From Spirabiliibacterium pneumoniae (GTDB lineage Bacteria; Pseudomonadota; Gammaproteobacteria; Enterobacterales; Pasteurellaceae), in NCBI RefSeq assembly GCF_014884995.1, contig NZ_JABMII010000005.1, positions 1-64,000 on the forward strand: DNA of 64,000 nt. Direction: 5' to 3'. Made by a program: the position numbers and the translations under genes. Shown here one piece after another: positions 50,789-60,988 of the stretch. The notes under the pieces were generated by a model. The model did no database searches. It was not told where the DNA came from and saw nothing but the letters and a program-made list of their open reading frames with translations. Numbering within the stretch: the stretch's first letter is position 1; each line of letters starts with the position of its first letter.

Positions 50789-52651
50789 ATGCAAGCGATC
50801 CTTTCATTGCTGCGTTTCGTGTGGCGCGCGCTGTGCTTTGTGCGCGATTTGGTGTTGAATGTCTTTTTCGTGCTGTTTGTGCTGCTGTGTTTTGGCGTAA
50901 CCGCACTTTTTATCCGCAGTAGCAGCGACATTCCCGAGCCTGCTGGCGCACTGGTGCTCAACTTAGATGGCTTTTTAGCTGACAATCGCCCAACACGCGA
51001 TGTTTTGGGCTTATTGCAAGAATTTGATGAGCGCAATATGCCACGCCAAATTTCAACCTTTGATGTGGTGAATGCGATTACAACAGCGCAGCGGGATGAT
51101 CGTATTAAAGGCATTGTGTTGGATCTCAACTATTTTATCGGCGGAGATGTGCCCTCTTTGCAGTTTATCGGTGATGCGTTAAAAGACTTTAAGGCCAGCG
51201 GCAAGCCTGTGTATGCGCTAGGGCATAATTATTCGCAAAAACAATATCTGCTGGCAAGCTACGCTGATAAAATTTTTCTTAACCCTGTTGGTGAAGTGGA
51301 GTTACAAGGCGTGGCAACGAACACGCTCTTTTTCAAATCTTTGTTAGATAAGCTCGATGTCACCCCGCATATCTTCCGCGTGGGCACCTATAAAGCCGCT
51401 GTCGAGCCATTTATGCGTGATGATATGTCAGTCGAAGCCAAAGCCAATACCGCACTTTGGCTAAACCAACTGTGGCAAAACTACGAGCGCACCATCGCAC
51501 AAAACCGCAACATTGAACAAAGTGCGATTTTACCTGAGCCCGCACAGCTGATCGCTCAGCTCAAAGCCAATGATGGCGACAGCGCGCAATATGCCTTGAA
51601 TCATCATTTTGTCAGCGCGCTGGCAGATGATCACACCATTAACAATGAATTGGCTGGCGTATTCGGCAAAGATGAGGATGGCCACTATCAACACATCACG
51701 CTCAGCGATTATGTTGCCCTGCTGCCAAGTCGTTTTGATATTGACGCTGAAAATAAAATTGCTGTCGTCAATGTGGAAGGTGAAATCATTGATGGTTACA
51801 GCACAGCGCAAGCGGTGGGTGGCGACAGCGTGGTTGAACAACTTGAGCGCGTTGGCCGTGATGACAGCGTGAAAGGGCTGATTTTGCGGGTTAACTCCCC
51901 TGGCGGCAGCGCCTTTGCTAGCGAGTTAATTCGTCAATCTCTACAAGCCCTTAGAGCCAAAGGTTTGCCTGTGGTGGTATCAATGGGCGGCATGGCAGCC
52001 TCTGGAGGCTATTGGATTTCAGCCAATGCCGATAAAATCATCGCAAGCCCTAACACGCTGACAGGCTCCATTGGGATTTTCTCCGCCTTTTTCACCGTGG
52101 AAAAAAGTTTGGCTAAACTTGGCATTCACAGCGACGGTGTCGCCACCAGCCCGCTGAGCCAAGTGGCGCTAACCAATCCACTGCCAAAAGCGGTGGAAGA
52201 ATATTTACAGCTGAGTATTGAGCATGGTTATCAACAATTTTTAACCCTTGTGGCACAAGGGCGGCATATGAGCCGTGAGCAAGTTGATAGCGTGGCGCAA
52301 GGGCAAGTTTGGCTTGGGCAAACCGCACTTGATAAAAAATTGGTCGATCAACTGGGCGATTTCAACACCGCAGTGGATGAAACCATCACGCTGATCAATG
52401 CAAAACGCACCCAAGCAGGGCTAGCCAACGCCGAGCATGTGAAAGTGCAATGGTTCGTTGAACAAGACGACAGCCTGCTGGGCAAACTGCTTAGTGATGG
52501 GCAAGCCAAAGCCAAGCAGATCGTGCTTAATGCGTTTGGCATCACACCGCAATCTCCACTGGGCATGGCAGCGCAGCAATTGGGCACGCTGAGCCACTTC
52601 AACGACCCTAACGGGCAATATCTGTACTGCTTAGACTGCGGGTTACAATAA
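50789..52651 (+). CDS. sppA: Signal peptide peptidase SppA (protease IV)
   Basis: 620-aa membrane serine protease that digests cleaved signal peptides (E. coli 618 aa). An N-terminal membrane helix is followed by two tandem S49 domains. The general-base Lys is in RVGTYKAAVEPF in the first domain, and the nucleophile Ser in GGMAASGGYWIS in the second, as in the E. coli enzyme. The start at 50789 follows AAGGAAT; the open frame upstream overlaps the nitroreductase gene. Three USS copies are internal. Confidence 0.95.
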   Translation: MQAILSLLRFVWRALCFVRDLVLNVFFVLFVLLCFGVTALFIRSSSDIPEPAGALVLNLDGFLADNRPTRDVLGLLQEFDERNMPRQISTFDVVNAITTAQRDDRIKGIVLDLNYFIGGDVPSLQFIGDALKDFKASGKPVYALGHNYSQKQYLLASYADKIFLNPVGEVELQGVATNTLFFKSLLDKLDVTPHIFRVGTYKAAVEPFMRDDMSVEAKANTALWLNQLWQNYERTIAQNRNIEQSAILPEPAQLIAQLKANDGDSAQYALNHHFVSALADDHTINNELAGVFGKDEDGHYQHITLSDYVALLPSRFDIDAENKIAVVNVEGEIIDGYSTAQAVGGDSVVEQLERVGRDDSVKGLILRVNSPGGSAFASELIRQSLQALRAKGLPVVVSMGGMAASGGYWISANADKIIASPNTLTGSIGIFSAFFTVEKSLAKLGIHSDGVATSPLSQVALTNPLPKAVEEYLQLSIEHGYQQFLTLVAQGRHMSREQVDSVAQGQVWLGQTALDKKLVDQLGDFNTAVDETITLINAKRTQAGLANAEHVKVQWFVEQDDSLLGKLLSDGQAKAKQIVLNAFGITPQSPLGMAAQQLGTLSHFNDPNGQYLYCLDCGLQ

Positions 52652-52657
52652 AACAAA

Positions 52658-52683
52658 ACCGCACTTTGATACAAAAGTGCGGT
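52658..52683. terminator. USS-dyad terminator after sppA
   Basis: ACCGCACTTT-GATACA-AAAGTGCGGT starts 7 bp after the sppA stop. The T-rich tail is weak. The loop shares GATACAAA with the dyad after galE. Confidence 0.65.
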
Positions 52684-52693
52684 CAGTCTACAC

Positions 52694-52726
52694 AAAAAAG
52701 CCTCTCATTTCGAGAGACTTTTGCAT
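52694..52726 (-). terminator. Terminator of trxA
   Basis: Read leftward, AAAGTCTCTC-GAAAT-GAGAGGCTTTTTT: a 10-bp stem (one G-T pair) with a T run, 10 bp after trxA. Confidence 0.85.
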
Positions 52727-52736
52727 GAGTTCGACA

Positions 52737-53063
52737 TTACGCAATTGATTTTTCAATTAATGCAGTCAATTGTGTTTTCGGCAAGGCACCCACTTGTGTG
52801 TTTACCGCTTTACCTTCTTTGAAAATCACCAAGGTCGGGATGCTACGCACACCAAATTTAGCGGCAACCAGTTGGTTTTCATCAACATTAATTTTAGCAA
52901 TTTTCACTTTGCCACCTAATTCTGCTGCAATTTCATCTAAAATTGGCGCAATCATTTTGCAAGGGCCACACCACGGTGCCCAAAAATCCAATACCACAGG
53001 GATGTCGGATTGCAAAACGTCTTTTTCAAAACTGGCATCTGTTACATGTAATACTTCACTCAT
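52737..53063 (-). CDS. trxA: Thioredoxin 1
   Basis: 108-aa cytoplasmic disulfide reductase with active site WCGPC (Cys32 and Cys35), the cis-Pro loop RSIPTL and buried Asp26 (VLDFWA). The length and sequence are standard for TrxA. It has its own terminator and no cotranscribed neighbour. Confidence 0.97.
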   Translation of the reverse strand: MSEVLHVTDASFEKDVLQSDIPVVLDFWAPWCGPCKMIAPILDEIAAELGGKVKIAKINVDENQLVAAKFGVRSIPTLVIFKEGKAVNTQVGALPKTQLTALIEKSIA

Positions 53064-53170
53064 TTTTCCATCCTTTACTGTTTAGTGATGCTATCAGGAT
53101 AAGGGCTAATGCACGATTTTTCAAGTCTTGCAGTACAAATAAGACTAAACCGCACTTTTATGCAACTGCC

Positions 53171-54163
53171 TTAGGGCTTCACCTCATTGGCACAAGGGAT
53201 ATTCAGCACGACATCAGCAATATTGCGCAATGTTACCTCCGCAATGTTAGTGATGGCATCTTCGGTTAAAAAAGCCTGATGGCCTGTCATCAACACATTA
53301 TGCGAGGCCGCCAGCAATGAGAAGGTGTCGTCTTGAATCACATCATTGGATTTGTCTTCAAAAAACAAACCCTGTTCATTTTCATACACATCAATGCCAA
53401 GGCCACGAATTTTACGCGATTTCAACGCCTGCAACGCATCTTTAGTGTTAATCAACGAACCACGCGAGGTGTTAACAATCAGCACGCCGTCGCGCATTTT
53501 GTCAAACGCCGCTTTATTGAGCATGTGGTAGTTTTCAGGGGTGGCAGGGCAATGCAGCGTGATCACATGGGATTGATGGTAAAGCGTATCTAAATCTACA
53601 TATCTTGCACCCAATTCTATCGCCAGAGGGTTCTCGTAGGGATCATAGGTCAGCAAGTTCATGCCTAACCCTTTGAGAATACGCATTACGGCAATCCCAA
53701 TTTTACCACTGCCGATAACCCCCGCAGTACGCCCATACATATTAAACCCCATCAATCCTTCAAGGGAAAAATTAGCATCGCGCGTGCGGTTATAGGCGCG
53801 GTGGATACGGCGATTAAGCGTGAGCATTAAGCCTACCGTATGCTCTGCGACTGCCTCAGGCGAATAAGCCGGCACGCGCACCACTTTGATGCCAAGCTCG
53901 GCGGCAGCCTCAATGTCAACATTATTAAATCCTGCACAACGCAGCGCCACAATGCCAATGCCTAAGGATTTCAGCCGCTCAAGCACACGACGATCCGCCA
54001 CATCATTGACGAAAATACACACCGCATCTGCCCCTTCTGCCATTTTGGCGGTGCGTTCAGTGAGCATAAAATCATAAAATTCCAACTCAAATCCATATTT
54101 TACATTCACTAGTTCAAGATAATTTTTATCGTATTTTTTTGTGCTGTACACCACAACTTTCAT
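53171..54163 (-). CDS. ldhA: Fermentative D-lactate dehydrogenase
   Basis: Reduces pyruvate to D-lactate with NADH in mixed-acid fermentation. The 330-aa 2-hydroxyacid dehydrogenase fold has the NAD motif GVIGSGKIG, catalytic Arg in LRCAGFNNVD/NTSRGSL, Glu in IDVYENEQG and His in MTGHQAFLTEDA. The start follows TTAGGAG. It begins 9 bp after hldE in the same direction, so it appears to be in a two-gene operon with an LPS sugar gene. Confidence 0.95.
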   Translation of the reverse strand: MKVVVYSTKKYDKNYLELVNVKYGFELEFYDFMLTERTAKMAEGADAVCIFVNDVADRRVLERLKSLGIGIVALRCAGFNNVDIEAAAELGIKVVRVPAYSPEAVAEHTVGLMLTLNRRIHRAYNRTRDANFSLEGLMGFNMYGRTAGVIGSGKIGIAVMRILKGLGMNLLTYDPYENPLAIELGARYVDLDTLYHQSHVITLHCPATPENYHMLNKAAFDKMRDGVLIVNTSRGSLINTKDALQALKSRKIRGLGIDVYENEQGLFFEDKSNDVIQDDTFSLLAASHNVLMTGHQAFLTEDAITNIAEVTLRNIADVVLNIPCANEVKP

Positions 54164-54172
54164 CGCTAACTC

Positions 54173-55600
54173 CTAACCTTGTAATTTAATTTTTTCTACC
54201 ACGCCTGAGGTGGAATAACCATTTTCAAAATTCAACACCTGCACATCGCCACCATTCGCCCAAACTTCTTGGCTGCCAGCAATCTCTTCGGGCTTATAAT
54301 CGCCCCCCTTGACCAGCAAATCTGGCAGAATATCGGCGATCAGATCACGTGGGGTGTCTTGTTCAAACGGTACAACCCAATCGACCGACGCCAAGCCTGC
54401 CAACACTGCCATACGCGCCTGTAAATCATTAATTGGGCGCGTTTCGCCTTTCAGGCGACGCACAGAGTCATCGCTGTTTACCGCTACAATCAAGCGATCG
54501 CCCAGTTTGCGGGCATTTTCAAGATATGACACATGGCCTGGATGGAGAATATCAAAGCAGCCATTGGTCATGACAATTTTCTCACCGCGCGCTTTGGCAT
54601 CACGCACCAATTGCTGCAACTGCATTTTATCCACCACGCCAAAGCCTGATTCCGTGCGTTGATGCACCGCATTTTCCAGTTCAACAGGGCTGATGGTCGA
54701 GGTGCCCACTTTCCCGACCACGACACCCGCCGCAACGTTTGCGAGATAACAGCCTTCTTCCAGACTGCGACCGTCGGCTATCGCCGTTGCCAGCACACTG
54801 ATCACGGTATCACCTGCGCCAGTGACATCAAACACTTCTTTGGCTTGGGTTGGCAAATGCAAAGGAGGGTGATTGAGTTGCAGCAAGGTCATACCTTTTT
54901 CTGAGCGGGTGATCAAAAGCGCTTTAAGATTAAGCTCTTCAATCAATGCAAGCCCTTTGGCACACAATGTTTCATCATCGTGACACACGCCCACCACAGC
55001 CTCAAATTCCGATAAATTCGGCGTCAACAAGGTTGCATTTTGATAACGGGCAAAATCAGTGCCTTTGGGGTCAATCAATACGGGCAAATTATGCGCATTG
55101 GCAATGGCAATCATCTCTTGTACGCTGTGCAGCGTGCCTTTGCCATAATCAGAAAGCACCAGCGCACCAAAGTGCGGTGCGGCAGCTTTTAATTTATCCA
55201 ATAAAACCGCACTTTGCCCTTGTTCAAAAGGCGTTTCAAAGTCAAGGCGCAGCAATTGTTGATGGCGCGACAGAATACGCAATTTGGTGATGGTTGGATG
55301 CGAGGCAACATGGGCAAAATCACATTCAATATTCGCCTCACTTAGCATGGTGGATAAAGTCTGCGCAGGCTCATCATTGCCCACCAGCCCCAGCAACTTC
55401 ACCGCCACATTCAGCCCAGCAACGTTCATCGCCACATTCGCGGCGCCACCTGCTCGCTCTTCATTACGATTGACCTGCACCACAGGCACTGGCGCCTCTG
55501 GCGAAATGCGTTGCGTTGCGCCAAACCAATAGCGATCCAACATCACATCGCCGAGCACCAGCACACTGGCATGATTAAACTGTGTGATATATTGCGTCAT
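54173..55600 (-). CDS. hldE: Bifunctional heptose kinase/adenylyltransferase HldE
   Basis: Makes ADP-heptose for the lipopolysaccharide inner core. The N-terminal ribokinase-type domain ([14 protein letters not shown], and [10 protein letters not shown] with the catalytic Asp) phosphorylates heptose 7-phosphate. The C-terminal nucleotidyltransferase domain ([16 protein letters not shown]) adds the nucleotide. The start at 55600 (MTQYITQ) follows GGAGCAGG and gives 475 aa (E. coli 477); the frame is open 53 codons further upstream without family support. It is divergent from lpxL, the same pairing as rfaE-htrB in H. influenzae. Confidence 0.96.
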   Translation of the reverse strand: MTQYITQFNHASVLVLGDVMLDRYWFGATQRISPEAPVPVVQVNRNEERAGGAANVAMNVAGLNVAVKLLGLVGNDEPAQTLSTMLSEANIECDFAHVASHPTITKLRILSRHQQLLRLDFETPFEQGQSAVLLDKLKAAAPHFGALVLSDYGKGTLHSVQEMIAIANAHNLPVLIDPKGTDFARYQNATLLTPNLSEFEAVVGVCHDDETLCAKGLALIEELNLKALLITRSEKGMTLLQLNHPPLHLPTQAKEVFDVTGAGDTVISVLATAIADGRSLEEGCYLANVAAGVVVGKVGTSTISPVELENAVHQRTESGFGVVDKMQLQQLVRDAKARGEKIVMTNGCFDILHPGHVSYLENARKLGDRLIVAVNSDDSVRRLKGETRPINDLQARMAVLAGLASVDWVVPFEQDTPRDLIADILPDLLVKGGDYKPEEIAGSQEVWANGGDVQVLNFENGYSTSGVVEKIKLQG

Positions 55601-55741
55601 ACCTGCTCCAAATTTTTTGCTGATTTTAACATATTTCCCCCGCGCTGACAGAAAAATCACGCCCTGATGCGCAATTTGCCTGCATTGGTTTATCTTTTTT
55701 GTCATCTTCGGTAAAATAGCGTTTTCAAACAAGGATACCCT

Positions 55742-56683
55742 ATGAGTGATAAACACCACCTTCCGCCATTTAAACTGGCTTTTTTACATCCACGCTATTG
55801 GCTTTTGTGGCTTGGCGTTGGGCTGTTTCGCCTGATTTTATGGCTACCCTACCCTGTGCTGCTCAAACTGGGACACGGTTTAAGTTGGCTGTTTATTCGC
55901 CTTAAAATCGGTAAACGCCGCGCGCGCATCGCACGACGTAATCTTGAATTAGCCTTCCCGCAAAAATCAGCTCAAGAGCGTGAAGAAATCTTGGCGCAAA
56001 ACCTGCGTGCGGTGGGTATGGCGATCATTGAAACAGGCATGGCGTGGTTTTGGCCTGATTGGCGTATTAAAAAATGGTCAACCATCTCGGGACTTGAACA
56101 TTTAAAAGCCCACAGTCAAGGCGGCATTGTGTTAGTGGGCATACATTTTTTAACCCTTGAATTGGGGGCTCGGATTATCGGTATGCAGCACCCTGGTGTG
56201 GGCGTTTATCGCCCAAACGACAACCCTGTTTTTGACTGGATTCAATACCGTGGCCGCATTCGTTCTAACAAATTGTTGCTTGATCGTAAAGACCTGCGTG
56301 GCGTGTTAAATGCCTTAAAAAATAACGAAACTGTATGGTATGCGCCCGATCACGATTATGGGCGGAAAAACGCAGTCTTTGTGCCTTTTTTTGGCGTGAG
56401 TGATGCCGCCACCACCACAGGCACCTATTTCTTACTCAAAGCAAATGCCAATGCAACCATCGTGCCATTCGCCCCATTGCGCCAGCACGACGGCAGTGGC
56501 TACCATGTATCCATCTCACCACCTGTTTTATTTACCCGTGGCGAAAGCAAGATACAAGTCGCCACCCAAATGAACAAAGTGGTTGAACATGAAATTGAAA
56601 AAGATGTCACGCAATATATGTGGCTACACCGCCGTTTCAAAACGCGCCCTGAGGAGGGTATGCCGCCATACTACGATGATTAA
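55742..56683 (+). CDS. lpxL: Kdo2-lipid IVA lauroyl/myristoyl acyltransferase (LpxL/HtrB)
   Basis: Inner-membrane enzyme adding a secondary acyl chain to lipid A. The acyltransferase motif HxxxxE is His135-Glu140 (HFLTLE). [29 protein letters not shown] and the aspartates in YAPDHDYG are conserved in LpxL/LpxM. An N-terminal membrane helix is present. In Haemophilus HtrB loss alters lipooligosaccharide acylation. The start follows AAGGAT. The length is 313 aa (E. coli LpxL 306). Confidence 0.93.
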   Translation: MSDKHHLPPFKLAFLHPRYWLLWLGVGLFRLILWLPYPVLLKLGHGLSWLFIRLKIGKRRARIARRNLELAFPQKSAQEREEILAQNLRAVGMAIIETGMAWFWPDWRIKKWSTISGLEHLKAHSQGGIVLVGIHFLTLELGARIIGMQHPGVGVYRPNDNPVFDWIQYRGRIRSNKLLLDRKDLRGVLNALKNNETVWYAPDHDYGRKNAVFVPFFGVSDAATTTGTYFLLKANANATIVPFAPLRQHDGSGYHVSISPPVLFTRGESKIQVATQMNKVVEHEIEKDVTQYMWLHRRFKTRPEEGMPPYYDD

Positions 56684-56746
56684 AACTCAAAGTGCGGTCA
56701 GGATTAATCTAACGTGCGATGTGAATTAGTAAAGTGCGGAAAAAAC

Positions 56747-56777
56747 AAAAGTGCGGTCACAAACCGCACTTTTTTAT
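56747..56777. terminator. USS hairpin between lpxL and gloC
   Basis: AAAAGTGCGGT-CACAA-ACCGCACTTTT is an 11-bp stem with a T run, overlapping the end of gloC. Upstream lie another perfect USS (after lpxL, near 56690) and a degenerate one (AAAGTGCGG at 56731), so this 85-bp stretch is unusually rich in uptake signals. Confidence 0.8.
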
Positions 56778-57400
56778 TGTACAAACGGGTTGAGCTTGCG
56801 CTCTCGCCCAATATTGGTCGCTGGCCCATGACCAGGGATAATGATCAGATCGTCATTAAATGCGAACAATTTGGTTTTGATGGCGTGAATTAAATCAGCA
56901 TGATTGCTGCGTGGGAAGTCTGTGCGCCCAACGCTACCGTGAAATAGCACATCCCCTGTGAATCCCACGTTTTTACTTTTTTCAATAAAGCCAATATGTC
57001 CGGGGGTATGCCCTGGCAGGTGCAACACATCGAATGTCATATCACCGAAGGTGATTTGTTCGCCCTCCGTGAGCCAGCAATCAGGCAAAAATGGACTGAT
57101 TTCAGGCAAACCAAAACGAGCAGACTGCTCAGGTAAGGAGTCAAACAAAAATTGATCGTCAACGTGCGGCCCAATTATTTCGACATTGAAATGATCTTGC
57201 AAGGCTTTCGCCGCCCCCACATGGTCAAGGTGCCCATGAGTGAGTAAAATCTTCTCCAGCTTCAGACCATGCTCTTCGATAAATTGAATTAAACGCGCGC
57301 TTTCACCACCTGGGTCAATGATAACCGCACTTTTATCATCATTCCAAATGAGGCTACAATTTTGTTGAAACGCCGAAACAGGAATCAGTTCCACATGCAT
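56774..57400 (-). CDS. gloC: Glyoxalase II-type metallo-hydrolase GloC (YcbL)
   Basis: 208-aa metallo-beta-lactamase fold hydrolase. Zinc ligands are in LLTHGHLDHVGAA, LPGHTPGHIGF, GDVLFHGSVGRTDFP and IIPGHGP. It matches E. coli YcbL/GloC, a second hydroxyacylglutathione hydrolase with only the catalytic domain. The start at 57400 (MHVELIPV) has GGCGAGG upstream and is one base from the mepK stop, so the two are coupled. gloB, the full-length enzyme, is also in this window. Confidence 0.92.
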   Translation of the reverse strand: MHVELIPVSAFQQNCSLIWNDDKSAVIIDPGGESARLIQFIEEHGLKLEKILLTHGHLDHVGAAKALQDHFNVEIIGPHVDDQFLFDSLPEQSARFGLPEISPFLPDCWLTEGEQITFGDMTFDVLHLPGHTPGHIGFIEKSKNVGFTGDVLFHGSVGRTDFPRSNHADLIHAIKTKLFAFNDDLIIIPGHGPATNIGRERKLNPFVQ

Positions 57401-57401
57401 A

Positions 57402-57962
57402 TCAACCTCGCCAAGTGCGCACAGGACCTGTGTCAATGTGTACAAAATTACTGCGTGGATAATAACCTACGCCACCATTATTCAGCCCCATAGCCGCTTT
57501 TCTCACCTGAGCAAGCGAAACGGCATCAATGCGAAAATCAATCGCCTGACCACGCGTATGGTAGCTATTTTTGGCAACGCCACGGCTACGACGACGCATT
57601 GCAGCATTGGTTGCTGGCGCACGATACCCACACACAATTTGAATTTCAGTATTACGCAGCCCTAATTGGCTCTGAATATGGTAAAGTTTGAAAAATAGCT
57701 TAGGATCCATCCGTGTGACTTGCTGAGAACGACGATCACGCATAAAATAATTCAGCTGTTGTAACACCGCGGCACTGGTGATTTTGCCATTAACCAGCTG
57801 CGACGTTAAACGTTCGCCATTGTTAATATTACGAAAACTTAAAATACGGGGCTTTGGCGTTGAGACGGCAGCTAACAGTTCCGTCGGCATTAGCGCACTG
57901 CCAAGCACAATGCCACCTAATGCAAGCCATTTACGACGTTGTTGGTTCGTTTCTGTCATCAT
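57402..57962 (-). CDS. mepK: Murein DD-/LD-endopeptidase MepK (YcbK, DUF882)
   Basis: 186-aa periplasmic peptidase of the M15-like DUF882 family that cleaves crosslinks, including 3-3 bonds made by L,D-transpeptidases. The N-terminus has a Tat-like twin arginine (QQRRKWLALGG) before the hydrophobic signal. Zinc ligands are in GVAKNSYHTRGQAIDF and NFVHIDTG. It lies between ldtD and gloC, the same order as E. coli ycbB-ycbK-ycbL. The start could be either of two adjacent ATGs (57962 or 57959); both have weak ribosome sites. Confidence 0.92.
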   Translation of the reverse strand: MMTETNQQRRKWLALGGIVLGSALMPTELLAAVSTPKPRILSFRNINNGERLTSQLVNGKITSAAVLQQLNYFMRDRRSQQVTRMDPKLFFKLYHIQSQLGLRNTEIQIVCGYRAPATNAAMRRRSRGVAKNSYHTRGQAIDFRIDAVSLAQVRKAAMGLNNGGVGYYPRSNFVHIDTGPVRTWRG

Positions 57963-58050
57963 TCATTAAAAAGTAGTTTCGGTGAAAATAAGACAATAAA
58001 AATAAGAATTAGTTTTAATCATCCCTCAAAATTTTGACTAGAAAAACATA

Positions 58051-58080
58051 AAAAAAGCTATTTTTCAATAGCTTTTTTAA
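58051..58080 (-). terminator. Terminator after ldtD
   Basis: AAAAAAGCTATT-TTTC-AATAGCTTTTTT is a 12-bp AT-rich stem, 22 bp after ldtD and 89 bp before mepK. It implies that mepK-gloC is partly uncoupled from ldtD. Confidence 0.75.
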
Positions 58081-58101
58081 TTTTTGCGATTTCTATCACG
58101 T

Positions 58102-60018
58102 TTAAATTAAGCTTTTTTTGATATTTGCCCAATTAATATTGGTTTTGCCTAATTTTCTGTCGTGATTATAAATGTCTGGAGCTGTGTGAATTTGGCCATC
58201 ACTGCCCACCCACATTGTAACGTAATACAAATAGACGTCGTCACGTTTGCTCAAATTAGTTGAGGTGGTTTTTTTGCTCGCCAACACTTGCTGTTTGCGC
58301 GCTGTTGTCCAGCCGTTTTCATTAAGTAACAAGGTGGCCAATTCATCGGCTTTATGCACACGCACACAACCAGAGCTTAATGCGCGATCTGAACGAGAAA
58401 AGAGACCACGTGATGGCGTGTCGTGCAAATAAATGGCATCAGAACTTGGCATATTAAATTTAAAGCTGCCCAATGCACTGTCGCCACCTGGTGCTTGACG
58501 CAAGCGGTATGGGAATTTTTTCGCGGTCATATTTTCCCAGTCGATGGTGTAAGGGTCAATAGTGCGCCCTTTACCGTCAACAATGGTGTAGCCGTTGCGA
58601 TAGATATAACTTGGATCGCGGCGCACTTTCGGGATCAAGTCTTCATTGATCAAACGGGTTGGCGCATTCCAAGGTGGATTTACCACCACATTGCTCAAAC
58701 GACTTGTCAACACAGGCGTTGGGCGTGCTTTTTTACCCACAATGACTTTAGAATTTAAGACCAACTGACCATTACGATAATAGTTCAATTGATAAGTTGG
58801 AATGTTAACAAAGATACCGTTTACCTCATTTGGCAACACACGCAAGCGTTGTGCGTTGATTGCCAATTTGTATAGATTTCCGCCAGCCGACACTGTGGCT
58901 GGGTTCAAGCGGCTGCGTGTGTTCGCCCCCACCACACCATCAGCACTTAAGCCATTGCGTACTTGAAAGGCTTTCACCGCATCAACAAGTGCGCCAGTGT
59001 AAACCTCTTCATTGATACTGCCTGAATAAAAACCTTTATTTTTCAACAAAGTGGCAAGATCTTTCACTTCACTGGAACGATCACCTGGTTTGAGTGTTTC
59101 GCTCACGCTCACCACGCTTGCAATGCCACCTGATGGCAACGAGGCCAAAATACGATTTACCGTTGCTTTATATTTTTTATTACTTGGCTCAAAACCTTGC
59201 ACAAAGTTTTTAGTATTATTGCCATTAATGGCTTGACTCCATGCGTTAATACTTGACTGATTAGGCAACGCGGCTTTATAACCACTATTACCATAAAGCC
59301 AAGCACGTTGTGCGCCGCGCACATTTTGTGTGTAATACAGATAATTTAAAAAAGCGTCACTGAGTAAAATATCGCGTTGCATTTTGTCGCTGCTGCGACT
59401 AATTGCACCGAGCTGCTGCGCCGCTTGACTAGACACACCACTGAGCACCCACGGCACCAATTGACGCATAAAACTTTGAGTGGCTTGCGCATTGCTCCAC
59501 AGAGGTTGAAAATCGTGCTCGCCGTAGAGTTTAGCAAGCTCGGTTGCAAACACCACATTTTGTCCTGCTAATAATTTCTGTAATTGCGCTTTATATTGCG
59601 TAAGCAGTTGCGCTTGCTGGGCTTTAACTGCTTCATTTTGCTCAAGTGTGGCTGATGACTCTTGGCCATTAACTGTTGTACCTGCTTGTTCATCTAGCTG
59701 CCCTTTAGCATCTTGCAGAATTTTTTCTGTTACGGCTGGAACCGCACTTTCGTGGGGTTCCAGCTGCTCGTTAGCAGGCGACTGTGTTGCATTTTCAGGT
59801 TGAGGCGCCACTTCCACTGGTGTCAGTGGGTTGCTTTGTCCTTTTTCGTTATCAGATGGTGTATCAATCACCGATTGCACCGCTTGCATTGTTTCAGCCG
59901 TTTTATTCACAACTTGCTGCCCTAGTGTGCCGTCGCTTTCTGCAAAAGCGGTACTAGCCAGCGCCAGCCCGCTGACAGACACACACAATGCTTTAGCGAG
60001 TTTTGTTTTGGTAAACAT
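58102..60018 (-). CDS. ldtD: L,D-transpeptidase LdtD (YcbB)
   Basis: Periplasmic enzyme forming 3-3 crosslinks in peptidoglycan, a route to beta-lactam tolerance. A Sec signal (cleaved after AFA, about residue 26) is followed by a long Gln/Ala-rich spacer, a peptidoglycan-binding domain (LKPGDRSSEVKDLATLLKNKGF) and the YkuD catalytic domain. The catalytic Cys is near residue 551 in SSGCVRVHKADEL, with its His in YLHDTP. The length is 638 aa (E. coli 615); the extra length is in the low-complexity N-terminal spacer. It is divergent from xthA with a 156-bp gap. Confidence 0.94.
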   Translation of the reverse strand: MFTKTKLAKALCVSVSGLALASTAFAESDGTLGQQVVNKTAETMQAVQSVIDTPSDNEKGQSNPLTPVEVAPQPENATQSPANEQLEPHESAVPAVTEKILQDAKGQLDEQAGTTVNGQESSATLEQNEAVKAQQAQLLTQYKAQLQKLLAGQNVVFATELAKLYGEHDFQPLWSNAQATQSFMRQLVPWVLSGVSSQAAQQLGAISRSSDKMQRDILLSDAFLNYLYYTQNVRGAQRAWLYGNSGYKAALPNQSSINAWSQAINGNNTKNFVQGFEPSNKKYKATVNRILASLPSGGIASVVSVSETLKPGDRSSEVKDLATLLKNKGFYSGSINEEVYTGALVDAVKAFQVRNGLSADGVVGANTRSRLNPATVSAGGNLYKLAINAQRLRVLPNEVNGIFVNIPTYQLNYYRNGQLVLNSKVIVGKKARPTPVLTSRLSNVVVNPPWNAPTRLINEDLIPKVRRDPSYIYRNGYTIVDGKGRTIDPYTIDWENMTAKKFPYRLRQAPGGDSALGSFKFNMPSSDAIYLHDTPSRGLFSRSDRALSSGCVRVHKADELATLLLNENGWTTARKQQVLASKKTTSTNLSKRDDVYLYYVTMWVGSDGQIHTAPDIYNHDRKLGKTNINWANIKKSLI

Positions 60019-60174
60019 GATTTGGTCCTTGGGTTAAAGTAAAATCGTCTCATTTTAACAAAAATTAACCAATTGAGAAAATAGAATTTACATACAATCT
60101 GCAACACGGAAAAGGACAGACACTCCAACACAATTCTGCTAAACTAGCGAGCTAACAGATTGTAAGGAAATAGC

Positions 60175-60978
60175 ATGAAATTTATCTCTTTTAATATAAA
60201 TGGGTTGCGTGCGCGCCCAGCCCAACTTGAAGCTATTATTGCTAAACACACCCCTGATGTGATTGGGCTGCAAGAAATTAAAGTCGCTGATGAAGATTTT
60301 CCTCATCATTTAGTCGAACATTTGGGCTATCATGTGTTTCACCATGGGCAAAAAGGACACTATGGAGTGGCACTGTTATGCAAGCAAAAACCACTGGCAG
60401 TACGCAAAGGCTTTGCCAGTGATGATGAAAATGCGCAACGCCGACTGATTATGGCGGATCTTGATACCCCTTATGGTATCGTTACCGTCATCAATGGCTA
60501 TTTCCCACAAGGGGAAAACCGTGCTCACGAAACCAAATTCCCTGCTAAGCAAAAGTTTTATGCTGATCTCAATCACTATGTCAGCACTGTTCACCCTAAG
60601 GGGCAATCGATCGTGATTATGGGTGATATGAATATTAGCCCAACGGATTTAGACATTGGCATTGGTGAGGAAAACCGTAAACGTTGGCTACGCACAGGCA
60701 AATGTTCCTTCTTGCCAGAAGAGCGTCAATGGCTCAACGCGCTGCTTGATTTAGGCTTGGTTGACACCTTCCGCGCGCAACATCCTGATGTTTGCGATCG
60801 TTTTTCATGGTTTGATTACCGCTCCAAAGGCTTTGATGATAATCGCGGGCTGCGGATCGATTTGATTTTAGCCGATCACGTGCTGGCACAAAAATGTGTG
60901 GCAACGGGTATTGATCTTGACATTCGCGCTATGGAAAAACCGTCAGACCACGCACCGATTTTTACCGAATTTGCATAA
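60175..60978 (+). CDS. xthA: Exonuclease III
   Basis: AP endonuclease and 3'-5' exonuclease of base-excision repair. The EEP fold shows Asn7 (FNINGLR), Glu34 ([12 protein letters not shown]), [13 protein letters not shown], and the C-terminal LRIDLIL and SDHAPIF. The length of 267 aa is like E. coli (268). A DUF695/RraB-like gene starts 10 bp downstream. Confidence 0.96.
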   Translation: MKFISFNINGLRARPAQLEAIIAKHTPDVIGLQEIKVADEDFPHHLVEHLGYHVFHHGQKGHYGVALLCKQKPLAVRKGFASDDENAQRRLIMADLDTPYGIVTVINGYFPQGENRAHETKFPAKQKFYADLNHYVSTVHPKGQSIVIMGDMNISPTDLDIGIGEENRKRWLRTGKCSFLPEERQWLNALLDLGLVDTFRAQHPDVCDRFSWFDYRSKGFDDNRGLRIDLILADHVLAQKCVATGIDLDIRAMEKPSDHAPIFTEFA

Positions 60979-60988
60979 GGACACGAGT

